Below are positions 52,468 through 61,993 of a DNA stretch of 64,000 bases, piece by piece. Source of the stretch: Bacteroides oleiciplenus YIT 12058 (GTDB lineage Bacteria > Bacteroidota > Bacteroidia > Bacteroidales > Bacteroidaceae). Each line of letters opens with the position of its first letter. The first letter of the stretch is position 1. The stretch is from NCBI RefSeq assembly GCF_000315485.1, contig NZ_JH992940.1, positions 372,001 through 436,000 of the forward strand, written 5' to 3'. The notes beneath the pieces are model-generated. The model was not told the origin of the DNA. It saw only the letters and a list, made by a program, of their open reading frames with translations, and searched no databases. The translations under genes and the position numbers were made by a program.

Positions 52468-52675
52468 ACCTTTTTAACTTTTTTGTAGTTTTTAGAACAG
52501 CTGTAACAAGTGTTATTTTACGTAAATCTTCTTTTGTAAACTGAAGCGTAGAATTGATTTGGTTATACAAGCAAAACAAATTTAGGTATATAATCAAATG
52601 ATAATATTGCTTATAATGAAACGATATTATGCTTTAAAAGAAGATTGCATCGCATAAAGTAATCTTTATGACTAT
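52468..52675. other. Gene-free AT-rich stretch
   Basis: Between the TPR promoter and the tRNA terminator. I see no gene, repeat or RNA structure in it. Confidence 0.6.
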
Positions 52676-52723
52676 AAAAAAATAAACCGCAAATACTTAT
52701 TTATTAGCTATTTGCGGTTTATT
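52676..52723 (-). terminator. Intrinsic terminator of tRNA-Arg
   Basis: 15-bp perfect stem (52681-52695 with 52709-52723); on the minus strand it is followed by a run of T. Confidence 0.85.
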
Positions 52724-52727
52724 TATG

Positions 52728-52801
<74 letters not shown>

Positions 52802-52817
52802 ATCCTTAATTGCGGTG

Positions 52818-52848
52818 CAAAGGTACGCTTTTTTGCGAAAGTTGCAAA
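52818..52848 (-). promoter_or_regulatory. Bacteroides promoter (TTTG / 19 bp / TACCTTTG) for tRNA-Arg
   Basis: Read on the minus strand: TTTG at 52845-52848 and TACCTTTG at 52818-52825, 17 bp before the tRNA 5' end. Confidence 0.8.
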
Positions 52849-52901
52849 GATTTCACGCATAAAATATTCACAAAATAATTATTTTCATATTCGAACTGAT
52901 G

Positions 52902-54359
52902 CTATAATCCTAATGGTAAACCAGTTACATACCACAAAACAAATAACAAAGTCCAAGCCAAGAGTATATACAAAGAATATCTCCATGTATATTTCAATAA
53001 TGAACCATAAGTAGCCCGCTTGTCATATTGCTGCATATAAGTAAGGATAAGGGGCATGTAGAACATAAAAGGAGTGATTGCATTTGTGGCACTGTCGCCA
53101 ATGCGGTATGCACATTGTACCATGTCGGGAGAAATGCCCATACCAGCAAAAACCGGAACAAAGATGAAAGACATAAAAGTCCATTTGGCGGTGGCAGAAA
53201 CCATGATAAGATTAACAAGGGCTGTAAAGAGAATAAATAAGATTAATATCCATAAGCTCCCCAAGCGTATAGACGAAAGCATATCCGCTCCCATAATAGC
53301 AATACATTTATCCAAATGAGAGTATTCAAAGCAGGCAAACATCTGGGCAGCAAAGAAAGCGATAACAAAGTAAACGCCCAATAGCTTCATTGGCTGAGTG
53401 AGTCCTTCAATCACATCGCCGTCTGTACGATAACGACCGGAAGCAAAACCGTAGACCATGCCCATAAGTCCGATCCCAAAGGAAAGCAAAAACAAAATAC
53501 CTTCTATAAAAGGAGAACGGATTAAACCTCCATTGACACTACGCAGAATACCCCACGACGAGAACGTGGCAAAAAGGATAGCAGTTGTATAAACTGCTCC
53601 GATAGATAGTGCCCCTATCATGGCACGGCGCTCTTTGCGTGAAAGTTGTTTGTAACCGCTAAAACGAATATTACCCGCATACTCTCCCAAAGCTGGAAGC
53701 AAATTACGACGGGTTATCTGATAAATAATGAAAGCCAGCAAGAAAGTAGAAACTATCAGGAAATAGTAATTACATAGAGGTCCCGTATTGCCTGATGCTA
53801 CATTCGCCATATCCGCAGCTTTCTGAGTACTGGCTGCAAGCATGGGATCCAGTGTGCTTAACAACACATTGGCACTATATCCACACGAAACAGAAACATA
53901 TGCTGTGATGATGCCTCCAACCGGGTGCAAACCGACCGAATGAAATAAAGTTGCAGCAATCGGCAGCAAGATTATATATCCTGCGTCTCCTACCACATTG
54001 GAGAGTAAACCCAAGAAGATGACCAGTATCACCATGCGCCACGGATTATGTTTACGTCGTGCCCCACTCCGGATGCAAGCATCAATAAAGCCCGAATGTT
54101 GTGCCACACCGATACCAAACATTGCCACAATCACCAATCCCAACGGAGCAAAACCAGTGAAATTGGTAACCACATGACGCAACAACCAACGAATACCTTC
54201 CGGACTGAGCAGACTTTGTACCCGTATCTCCTCCCCTGTTTGTGGTTGGAATACGCTCAAGCCATAAATGTCAAATATCCATGAGAGGACAATGACAGTC
54301 AGCGTCAACAGGAAGAACATTGTTGCCGGATGTGGCAAACGCCATTTGCTATTCATCAT
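52902..54359 (-). CDS. AbgT family transporter
   Basis: 485 residues with about 12 membrane helices. AbgT signatures: TNFTGFAPLGLVIVAMFGIG after the early helices, SNVVGDAGYIILLPIAATLF, PVGGIITAYVSVSCGYSANV, and VQCAYRIGDSATNAITPFMF. Family members import p-aminobenzoyl-glutamate or export sulfonamide-type compounds, driven by ion gradients. Here the direction is unknown. Its start overlaps the response-regulator stop by 11 bp, so it is co-translated with the two-component system, which probably relates to its use. Confidence 0.9.
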   Translation of the reverse strand: MMNSKWRLPHPATMFFLLTLTVIVLSWIFDIYGLSVFQPQTGEEIRVQSLLSPEGIRWLLRHVVTNFTGFAPLGLVIVAMFGIGVAQHSGFIDACIRSGARRKHNPWRMVILVIFLGLLSNVVGDAGYIILLPIAATLFHSVGLHPVGGIITAYVSVSCGYSANVLLSTLDPMLAASTQKAADMANVASGNTGPLCNYYFLIVSTFLLAFIIYQITRRNLLPALGEYAGNIRFSGYKQLSRKERRAMIGALSIGAVYTTAILFATFSSWGILRSVNGGLIRSPFIEGILFLLSFGIGLMGMVYGFASGRYRTDGDVIEGLTQPMKLLGVYFVIAFFAAQMFACFEYSHLDKCIAIMGADMLSSIRLGSLWILILFILFTALVNLIMVSATAKWTFMSFIFVPVFAGMGISPDMVQCAYRIGDSATNAITPFMFYMPLILTYMQQYDKRATYGSLLKYTWRYSLYILLAWTLLFVLWYVTGLPLGL

Positions 54360-55077
54360 CCGCTTCCAGATTATCTATATCAAGAATACGAAGTTCCAAA
54401 GCACGTACCGCCAAACGGGTTGCATTTACCCCTATCCGCTCTCCTTGTGGGAACAAACGGTTTACCAAATCGTTCTGGCGTTTCTCCAAAGACTTCACAC
54501 CGAAAGGCATACCCTTCAGGTTAGCAATCATATCTTTGGTATATCCCAAGGCCAGATGACGCAAAAAACGTTCGTCATATTCATCGATATCATAACTGAT
54601 AACAGCTTCCTGACGCTTCGCATCATTCGCAACAGATTGCTTAAAACGGTCTACTATCTTTTCCAGAATAGGATAATTGAATACCAGCTTCTTTCCATCC
54701 ATCACTGCCTGCACATCTGTTTTTGTAAGCAGTTCACCGGTTTTTAGAATGATACCGTCCGCACCTGCATTCAGCACGTCCACCCAAAGCTTTTCATTCA
54801 GAATTTCTCCGGTAAATATCAATACATGTACACCTGGATAACGCTTAAAAATGTTTCGGCAAATATCCACACCGATTGTAGTGGAACCACCTAAGCCTAA
54901 ATCCAACAAAACGAGATCAGGAATTCCACTTTCTATCAGTGTCCAAAATTCACTTTCGGTCATAGCTGTACCAATCACTTCTGCATTCGGAATTTCATGA
55001 CGGAAGATTTCTTCCGTTCCTTTCAGTTCCAGCTTAACATCTTCTACAATGATAACTTTGAATTTTTTGTCTTCCAT
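54349..55077 (-). CDS. Response regulator with LuxR/GerE-like output
   Basis: 242 residues. Receiver domain (about 5-130): VIIVEDVKLELKG (acidic pocket), LVLLDLGLGGST (phosphoacceptor Asp about 56), LIFTGEILN (Thr) and ILKTGEL (Lys). C-terminal part (about 165-235) YDERFLRHLALGYTKDMIAN, KSLEKRQNDLVNRLF is a GerE-like helix-turn-helix. It should be phosphorylated by the large kinase encoded 11 bp upstream and control a small set of genes, likely including this operon (inference). Confidence 0.88.
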   Translation of the reverse strand: MEDKKFKVIIVEDVKLELKGTEEIFRHEIPNAEVIGTAMTESEFWTLIESGIPDLVLLDLGLGGSTTIGVDICRNIFKRYPGVHVLIFTGEILNEKLWVDVLNAGADGIILKTGELLTKTDVQAVMDGKKLVFNYPILEKIVDRFKQSVANDAKRQEAVISYDIDEYDERFLRHLALGYTKDMIANLKGMPFGVKSLEKRQNDLVNRLFPQGERIGVNATRLAVRALELRILDIDNLEADDE

Positions 55078-55088
55078 ATTTTTATATT

Positions 55089-58000
55089 TTATTTTCTTCT
55101 TGGTATTGTGAAATAAACAGTAAATCCGCCTTTTTCAGCCGGTTCGGCATTGATGCGACAACCGCGTTTTCCTGCAAATTCGTCGTGGTCGCGGATAATC
55201 TGTTTGCAGACGAGGTATTCTGTTCCCCGCAATTCTCCTTTCTCTCCCGTTGCCGTCATACGTTCTAGATTGGGGTAGAATAGCTGGTTTAGTTCTTCAC
55301 GGGTTTTCTCCCTTCGCATATCTGTAAAGAGGAAGCGAATATATTCTCCATCGGCCATTGCCTCTAAAGTTATTTCTCCATTCAGGGATACAGACAAAGC
55401 TTCATCTATAAGGTTCTCCAACAAGAAGCGCAGTTGGATGAAATCACCGATTATCTGTTCGTCAACAGCTTTTGTATGGAAAGATACAATAAACGCCTTT
55501 CCCTTGTTTGCTTTGCGGAAATATTTCTCAGCCAAAGCAAACAATTCCGGCACAGCGATTATCCCGCGACGGAACGTAACTTCTTCCAACTGACGAGATG
55601 CGCATGAGCTCAGTATAGTAAATATACCTTTATAATACTCTATCAATTCACCGATGGCCGATACTATTTCTCTTTCTTCTGCTTCTGCCAACACTCCCGA
55701 ACGGAGCTTACCAATGAGTTGCTTAATCTTATTGGGATAATAAATCGTCTCGTGCTTAATAGTGGAAAGACAGTTATCCAATACCATGTTCTGGACATGT
55801 AGTAGACTATCTTCCCATGACGCCCGATGCGCTTCTTCATGGGCGGCTTCAATATCCCGATACTTCGTTGCCAGTTTCACTACGGCATTGAATACCACAA
55901 TGGCTATATAGCGCGCTATTAACTCTAATAACAAATGAGCCGTTTCCTGCTCAACGCTTTCCTGGCGTTCAAGATATAACACACCGATACAGCGTGAATC
56001 TCCTGCGGCATCCACCACCAAAGGCAAAGCTTCAAATCCCGGAGCGGATAACTGTGTATGTTGTTCAAAGCAATGCTGAACGACTTCTTTCCAGACTTCA
56101 TCCCCCGTTGCAAGTCCGTTTTCGCCGATTACTGACGTTATTTTTTCAGCTACAGAGTTGGATGCATATTCCAATTGGTGTGTTGCTTCATTATAGACGG
56201 CAATTCCCAATCTATCAATAGTCAGCAATTCATTTACCGCATCGAAAGCGTCGTCAACAATGCGTTGTGGAATGGCTTTCAGCATATTCTCTTCTTGCTG
56301 CAGGGCTTCTTCTGTCTCGGAAACCTGTGTCAAGGAAGCAGAAAATATCTGTCTGTTTATCTCTAGAACCTGTTCCAGATTCCAACGATTCACAAGGCGT
56401 TTACGTATATATAAGATGTAATACCCGAGCAATAAAATCGCTATCAGTCCGACAAAAAGGATGACGCCCACCATCTTATTATTAGTAGAGCGCTCCAACT
56501 GACGGCAATATTCCTCCAGCGACTGGTCTTCGCCCAGCAACTTATACAAAGTTGTATAAGCGGCATTATTATAACTGTATGCATCCCATTGCTTCAATGC
56601 AAGAAATGCAACGGCAGCTTCATTCCGAATGTCCAATATGACATGAAAATCCGAATTGAACAGATTATTCCACCAGAATAACTCACCAGGCTCCCCTTCT
56701 CCTGTCAAGGTCATATAACGCCGTGGGTTACGGGCATATTTCTTGTAATGGGCATTCAGACAATCTATGGCAGAATCCGCATATTCCAATGTTAGTTCAA
56801 AGTCGCCTGCAACATTGCTGTAGTAGGCATCATTGGCATATTCAGAAGCTTCATTCAATAAAATTTCATACTCACTTTCCGTAGCCAACGATAGGGAATC
56901 TTGTGCAGTCTGCGCATACACCTCATCCGGTTGCATTATTACTTCCTCTACAGATTTATGACACGAACCCATACTCAAAGAAAAGAATATGCATAAAAAA
57001 GACATCAGAGTTTTACGCACACTTGCCGGTAGGCGAAAATAGAAACGGCTACCTTTTCCCAATGTGCTTTCCACATTGAATAGGCATACTCTGAATACCT
57101 CATTCGTTTTTCTGTATTTCTCAATAATACCTTTGCAATTCATTAAGCCGAAACCGCTTCCTTTATTTTTCCGCAATTCCTCCCGGTCGGTAGCATCGAG
57201 CATGCCAATTTCTTGTGAGTTATATAATTTTTCTCCTATAATGCGTGTCACATCCTCTTCCGAAAGACCATAACCATTATCTTCCACCGAAATTTCCACA
57301 TATTCTTCCGTTGAACGGGCATACACTTTTACGCTTCCTCCTTTCGGAGTATATTTACGGGCATTTTCTGCAAGCGTATTTATCATGAATAACGTCAATG
57401 CCTTATCTGCTTTCACATAAGCATCCGTCGGAGTGACTTCCAGGCGTTGCTGTTTCATCTCGAAAGCACGGCTACCTTTCCTTATCAGGTCAAAAAGTTC
57501 ATTCAACCCAAATGTCTCTATATTCAGGCTCAGGCTACCCTGCTTCATTTTAATCCACAAAGCCAGAATATCATTGTACTCATTGATAGTTGTCACCAGC
57601 TCATCCATGTACTGATACTTTTCAGCCTTGATGCGTTCGTCATGGATGAAACCTTTTTCCATGAGCTTGTGTTCTTCATTGATAATCCGGTCTATATATG
57701 GATGGATACCATTCACTATAGCCATGCAGGCTTTTTTTATCAGATTCTGACGTTTGTTTCCCGCTATATGTTGTTCGTAGACATAACGTTCTTTTTCTAA
57801 ACGGCGGCGTTCATCACCCAGCGAAATGGACGTCATGCCATTATCGAGTGCCCATGTGATATACGGAGTAATCACATGCACCATAGCCCGTTCGTCTTTT
57901 GCGAGCCGTTTGGGCAGGATGAGCTGTCCGTCTTCTATCCGAATATCTTTTATTCCGAAGAGTTCTCCTATATCCGTCTGAACGGCGGATAGAATAGCAT

Positions 58001-59489
58001 CCACTATTTCCTCTTCTGTTTGTGCATCTGTAGGAATGGATGCAGTTATTTTCTGGCAAATATCCAACATCTGTTTCAAACGGTGTAAGTGGATACGGTT
58101 ACGTTCTTTAGAACGTTTATTAAATATCCAGAAGAATAAAACTACCAGAATAAAACCGACGATTACAAAGAAAAGCAGAATATTGAGTTGCCGCGCTTCA
58201 CTCTCCAAAGCCAGGTAACGGCTCTCCAGTTCTTTGTCTTGGCGGGTATCTTCCAGAATATCCAGATAGATATTTCTGTTATAGTCAGAATGTTGCTTCA
58301 TCTCCAATCCGGCATATGTTACGCTCAGTTGTTCACGAATACGTGAAATCCATTCGGGAACAGTTTTCAATTCACGCTGTATCCATGCTTTTTCAGAAGA
58401 GATGGTATCGCGGACATCAAAGGTTTTTAGCCAGTCCAGGCTATCGTGACAATCATAAAAACGGCGATGATGGTTGTTCACACATTCCAGAGCAAGTGTC
58501 AGCGTATCCAGCGCCTCTGTGTAGTTGCCATGTGCATTCAGATACTTACCGATTGAAACATACGCTCCGGCAATTTGATATAAATCATTGTATTGCCTGA
58601 ACTTCTTAAGAGCCAGTTGGCCTAAACGCATAGGTAATAAAGAATCGACCGGCACTTCAAACTGTTTCAATGCATGAGAACGCCGGGTCTGGAAAAACTC
58701 ATAATTATCCGGTGATGCCATCAGGTTAGCAAGCCCCTGAACCCCGTTTCCTTCAAAATACAAGTATCCACCACGGGAAGCCAGCTTCCAAGCCGTATAC
58801 AATTCATCAAACTCACGCAAGCGACGTTCATCGGCTGTTTCACCATCACACAATGCTGCCGAACCTTTTATATAATGATAATATAACAATTGATTGGTAT
58901 CTGCAGCCAGTTCTTCCTGTGGATATATTTCGTTGATGGAAGCAACTGCTTCCGGACGCTGTTGCAAATAGTAATAATAGACTGCAGAAACGATGTAAAA
59001 TTCCGAATGTGCATAGTTCAGCCGTAGTTGCTCATGTTTATCTACGAAAAGGTTATTGTCTTCGTCAATTCGTTTCATACGGCGGAGTGCACTATTCCGG
59101 TAGTCATAAAACTCCTTGTTCATAGCAGTTCGCTGATAGATTTTCATTAATCCGATGTCAGCGATTAATAATTCCAGTTCGTTTTTGGTTAAACCATACA
59201 CTTCGTTATGAAACTTCTCCGCTTTTTCGAAATCCATACGCATAAATGCACAAAAACCTAAATTATTGGAGGCTTCTGCTTTGCCCTGACGATAGAGGTT
59301 TACGTTTTCGTATGCTTGTGTGGCAGCATGACAGGAAGAATCCAAATCTTTATAGCGGTATGAATAGGCCACCTGATTGAGCGAATCAATAAGGCGCACT
59401 TCTTTGGTGGGGGCAGTGCCCACACAAGAAACCATTGCCATGCAGGAAAGCAGCAAACTTGCTGATAGTATAAGGGAAAACCGTTTCAC
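55089..59489 (-). CDS. Very large sensor histidine kinase made of two tandem sensor-kinase units
   Basis: 1466 residues. Unit 1: lipoprotein-like signal (LLLSCMAMVSC), TPR-like sensor (25-430, DUF5112-like as I recall), membrane helix (about 433-455), linker, helix with His (AIVNGIHPYIDRI, about 593), and an intact ATPase domain (NTLAENARKYT, EDNGYGLS, GSGFGLMNCKGI). Unit 2: an internal leader-like helix with lipobox (MSFLCIFFSLSMGSC, about 828-842), sensor (DUF5113-like), membrane helix (about 1005-1026), GAF-like region, His helix (LSTIKHETIYYPNK, about 1247), and a degenerate ATPase domain (NLIDEAL kept; the DxGxG motif replaced by FTDMRREKT). Paired response regulator follows 11 bp downstream. 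Confidence 0.87.
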   Translation of the reverse strand: MKRFSLILSASLLLSCMAMVSCVGTAPTKEVRLIDSLNQVAYSYRYKDLDSSCHAATQAYENVNLYRQGKAEASNNLGFCAFMRMDFEKAEKFHNEVYGLTKNELELLIADIGLMKIYQRTAMNKEFYDYRNSALRRMKRIDEDNNLFVDKHEQLRLNYAHSEFYIVSAVYYYYLQQRPEAVASINEIYPQEELAADTNQLLYYHYIKGSAALCDGETADERRLREFDELYTAWKLASRGGYLYFEGNGVQGLANLMASPDNYEFFQTRRSHALKQFEVPVDSLLPMRLGQLALKKFRQYNDLYQIAGAYVSIGKYLNAHGNYTEALDTLTLALECVNNHHRRFYDCHDSLDWLKTFDVRDTISSEKAWIQRELKTVPEWISRIREQLSVTYAGLEMKQHSDYNRNIYLDILEDTRQDKELESRYLALESEARQLNILLFFVIVGFILVVLFFWIFNKRSKERNRIHLHRLKQMLDICQKITASIPTDAQTEEEIVDAILSAVQTDIGELFGIKDIRIEDGQLILPKRLAKDERAMVHVITPYITWALDNGMTSISLGDERRRLEKERYVYEQHIAGNKRQNLIKKACMAIVNGIHPYIDRIINEEHKLMEKGFIHDERIKAEKYQYMDELVTTINEYNDILALWIKMKQGSLSLNIETFGLNELFDLIRKGSRAFEMKQQRLEVTPTDAYVKADKALTLFMINTLAENARKYTPKGGSVKVYARSTEEYVEISVEDNGYGLSEEDVTRIIGEKLYNSQEIGMLDATDREELRKNKGSGFGLMNCKGIIEKYRKTNEVFRVCLFNVESTLGKGSRFYFRLPASVRKTLMSFLCIFFSLSMGSCHKSVEEVIMQPDEVYAQTAQDSLSLATESEYEILLNEASEYANDAYYSNVAGDFELTLEYADSAIDCLNAHYKKYARNPRRYMTLTGEGEPGELFWWNNLFNSDFHVILDIRNEAAVAFLALKQWDAYSYNNAAYTTLYKLLGEDQSLEEYCRQLERSTNNKMVGVILFVGLIAILLLGYYILYIRKRLVNRWNLEQVLEINRQIFSASLTQVSETEEALQQEENMLKAIPQRIVDDAFDAVNELLTIDRLGIAVYNEATHQLEYASNSVAEKITSVIGENGLATGDEVWKEVVQHCFEQHTQLSAPGFEALPLVVDAAGDSRCIGVLYLERQESVEQETAHLLLELIARYIAIVVFNAVVKLATKYRDIEAAHEEAHRASWEDSLLHVQNMVLDNCLSTIKHETIYYPNKIKQLIGKLRSGVLAEAEEREIVSAIGELIEYYKGIFTILSSCASRQLEEVTFRRGIIAVPELFALAEKYFRKANKGKAFIVSFHTKAVDEQIIGDFIQLRFLLENLIDEALSVSLNGEITLEAMADGEYIRFLFTDMRREKTREELNQLFYPNLERMTATGEKGELRGTEYLVCKQIIRDHDEFAGKRGCRINAEPAEKGGFTVYFTIPRRK

Positions 59490-59544
59490 TTAGCAAAGCT
59501 ACAAATAAATCCGGGAAAGAAAAAAGATTTTTCTACAATAAGTC

Positions 59545-59576
59545 TTGTATAATGTAGCAGGAAATTCATAACTTTG
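59545..59576 (+). promoter_or_regulatory. Bacteroides promoter (TTG / 21 bp / TAACTTTG) for prs
   Basis: TTG at 59545-59547 and TAACTTTG at 59569-59576, 36 bp before ATG 59613. Confidence 0.65.
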
Positions 59577-59612
59577 CAGCCGAATTAATAAATAGGTAAT
59601 ATCTATTACAAA

Positions 59613-60551
59613 ATGAGCGAAAAAGCACCCGTAATGGTATTCTCAGGTACTAACTCGAGATACCTCGCAGAAAAAATCTGCGCAAGCCTTGATTGCCCTC
59701 TGGGAAAGATGAACATCACCCACTTTGCTGATGGTGAGTTTGCTGTTTCCTATGAAGAGTCAATTCGTGGCGCACATGTATTCTTAGTTCAATCTACCTT
59801 CCCTAATTCCGACAATTTAATGGAACTTCTGCTGATGATTGATGCAGCAAAAAGAGCATCAGCCAAAAGCGTTGTTGCAGTCATTCCTTATTTCGGGTGG
59901 GCACGACAGGACAGAAAAGACAAACCACGTGTTTCTATCGGCGCTAAATTGGTAGCCGATTTACTTTCAGTAGCAGGTATCGACCGTCTGATTACGATGG
60001 ATCTCCATGCTGACCAAATTCAAGGCTTCTTCAATATTCCGGTAGATCACCTGTATGCATCTGCAGTGTTCCTCCCCTATATTGAGTCACTGAAGTTGAA
60101 AGACCTTGTAATTGCTACGCCTGACGTTGGTGGTTCCAAGCGTGCCAGCACATTCTCCAAATATCTGGGGGTTCCCTTGGTATTGTGTAACAAATCACGT
60201 GAGAAAGCAAACGAAGTTGCTTCCATGCAAATCATTGGTGATGTAACAAACAAGAATGTAGTGTTGGTGGATGATATCGTAGATACCGCCGGAACTATCA
60301 CAAAAGCTGCTAACATTATGTTAGATGCCGGAGCGAGTTCAGTACGCGCTATTGCAAGTCACTGTGTTATGTCCGACCCTGCTTCTTTCCGTGTGCAAGA
60401 ATCCAGTCTGACTGAAATCGTATTTACTGACAGTATTCCCTACTCTAAGAAATGTGCAAAAGTAAAACAACTCAGTATCGCTGATATGTTTGCTGAAACA
60501 ATTAAGAGAGTAGTGAATAATGAATCAATCAGTTCACAATACATAATCTGA
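59613..60551 (+). CDS. prs: Ribose-phosphate pyrophosphokinase (PRPP synthase)
   Basis: 312 residues, class I PRPP synthase, making PRPP from ribose 5-phosphate and ATP for nucleotide, His and Trp synthesis. Motifs: SGTNSRYLAEKICASLDCPL, FGWARQDRKDKPRVSIGAKL, ITMDLHADQIQGFFNIPVDH (metal-binding His), and the PRPP loop VVLVDDIVDTAGTITKAA. Length and motifs are standard. Single gene with own promoter and terminator. Confidence 0.97.
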   Translation: MSEKAPVMVFSGTNSRYLAEKICASLDCPLGKMNITHFADGEFAVSYEESIRGAHVFLVQSTFPNSDNLMELLLMIDAAKRASAKSVVAVIPYFGWARQDRKDKPRVSIGAKLVADLLSVAGIDRLITMDLHADQIQGFFNIPVDHLYASAVFLPYIESLKLKDLVIATPDVGGSKRASTFSKYLGVPLVLCNKSREKANEVASMQIIGDVTNKNVVLVDDIVDTAGTITKAANIMLDAGASSVRAIASHCVMSDPASFRVQESSLTEIVFTDSIPYSKKCAKVKQLSIADMFAETIKRVVNNESISSQYII

Positions 60552-60589
60552 TTTGCCTTCAGCAAATTAGAAATTAAGAATTAAAATTA

Positions 60590-60625
60590 AAGGCTGCGCA
60601 ATTCAAATGAATATTGCGCAGCCTT
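60590..60625. terminator. Bidirectional hairpin terminator
   Basis: 13-bp perfect GC-rich stem (60590-60602 with 60613-60625), A-rich before and T-rich after, between convergent prs and the MORN gene. Confidence 0.9.
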
Positions 60626-60638
60626 CAATTTTTCATTA

Positions 60639-61805
60639 TTAATTATTTAAGTCCAGCCTTCCCATTTTGTAGGTTCCCTTCCGTATCACCTTTCCATTCT
60701 TATCTGTTTCAACAAAAGGACCGTGTTTCTTACCTTGTTTGAAAAAGCCTTCGTAACGGTTGCCATCTTTGTCTTCCTGTATACCATTACCTTCTTCCAT
60801 ACCGTTCACGAAACTTCCTTTATATTTCGTTCCGTCTGTCATAATCAAAGTGCCTTGACCATTAAACTGGTTATTTTTCCAATCGCCTTCATATGAATCT
60901 CCAACATTCCATTTATATAATCCATGCCCGTCACGCTGATTATCTTTCCAGTCACCATCATACACTGCACCGCTGGCCCAGGTAAATATGCCTTTACCAT
61001 GCTGCATACCATCTTTGAAGTTTCCTACATATTTATTTCCGTTGGCATAGTAATAAATGCCGGCTCCTGTACGTTCGCCTTGTACATATGATCCCTCATA
61101 GCGATCGCCTGTGTGGAAGAAATAGATACCTTTACCGTGCTGCATGTCATCTTTCCAGTCGCCTACGTATTTATCTCCGTTCGCATATTCAAAAGTGCCT
61201 TTTCCGTCACGAACATCATTTTTCCAGTCACCCTCATACTTACAACCGTCATTCCAAACAAATGTACCTTTGCCATCCTTTTTATCATTCTTCCAGGAGC
61301 CTTCATATTTAGAACCATTCTTCCAAGTATATGTGCCCTGCCCTTCACGTTTGTCATTCACCCAGTCGCCTTCATAAATATCACCGGTATAATAATACAT
61401 AGTACCCTTACCCTGTTGATAATCTTGGAACCACATGCCGTCATAGCGATTATTGTTCATGAAGTAGTATATGCCTTTACCGTGTTGCTGGTCTTGAAAC
61501 CATTGTCCTTCATATTTCTCGCCATCGGGGAAAGCATACGTACCATATCCTTCACGTTTACCCTTCACATACTCACCTTCGTAGACGTTACCATTCTTAA
61601 AAACAGTCTTTCCTTTTCCATTGGGCTTACGTCCTTTCATTTCACCCGTATACACAGAACCATCTTTGAATGTATGCGTTCCTATCTTTATTTCAGAAGA
61701 TAATGTGCTTTTAACCTTATCGAAGAAACCTTGTTTCTTTTCCTGAGCTGTCGCCCCGTTTTGGGACAAGAATACCAGAATGAGTGCAGTATATAGATAT
61801 TTCAT
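60639..61805 (-). CDS. Exported MORN-repeat protein (14 repeats)
   Basis: 388 residues. Signal peptide (MKYLYTALILVFLSQNGATA, then QEKK). From about residue 40, fourteen repeats of 22-24 residues with the core Y-x-G-x-W-x-x-x-x-x-x-G-x-G, e.g. KYEGSWKNDKKDGKGTFVW and RYEGSYVQGERTGAGIYYY. The last, RYEGFFKQGKKHGPF, is followed by a short tail. MORN arrays form elongated beta solenoids that bind proteins or lipids. An exported location suggests a periplasmic or surface scaffold; no enzyme domain is attached. Confidence 0.93.
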   Translation of the reverse strand: MKYLYTALILVFLSQNGATAQEKKQGFFDKVKSTLSSEIKIGTHTFKDGSVYTGEMKGRKPNGKGKTVFKNGNVYEGEYVKGKREGYGTYAFPDGEKYEGQWFQDQQHGKGIYYFMNNNRYDGMWFQDYQQGKGTMYYYTGDIYEGDWVNDKREGQGTYTWKNGSKYEGSWKNDKKDGKGTFVWNDGCKYEGDWKNDVRDGKGTFEYANGDKYVGDWKDDMQHGKGIYFFHTGDRYEGSYVQGERTGAGIYYYANGNKYVGNFKDGMQHGKGIFTWASGAVYDGDWKDNQRDGHGLYKWNVGDSYEGDWKNNQFNGQGTLIMTDGTKYKGSFVNGMEEGNGIQEDKDGNRYEGFFKQGKKHGPFVETDKNGKVIRKGTYKMGRLDLNN

Positions 61806-61947
61806 TGAAAATTATTAATTAGCAATTAAATAATAAAGGCGATGTTTGCGAAAAAGCATCGGATTCCTTTGAGTATATAAATAGAGAAACCTGTTTTAAA
61901 GACGTATAAAAGCAGTAATTTGTTACATACTCTATACGGGATTTGCA

Positions 61948-61955
61948 CAAAGATA
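61948..61955 (-). promoter_or_regulatory. Putative -7 element (TATCTTTG) for the MORN gene
   Basis: Read on the minus strand, about 140 bp upstream of the MORN ATG. The nearest TTTG is only 12 bp upstream, so weak. Confidence 0.4.
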
Positions 61956-61993
61956 CGATTAATCTCCCAAAAGGAAGAGATATCACACGTCTT

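Noticed and set aside
59494..59501. TAGCTTTG as a promoter for the sensor kinase gene
   Set aside because: It is only 5 bp from the ATG, which would need a leaderless transcript; too uncertain to list.
61113..61703. 196-codon plus-strand frame opposite the MORN repeats
   Set aside because: Its regular pattern simply mirrors the MORN repeat DNA on the other strand.
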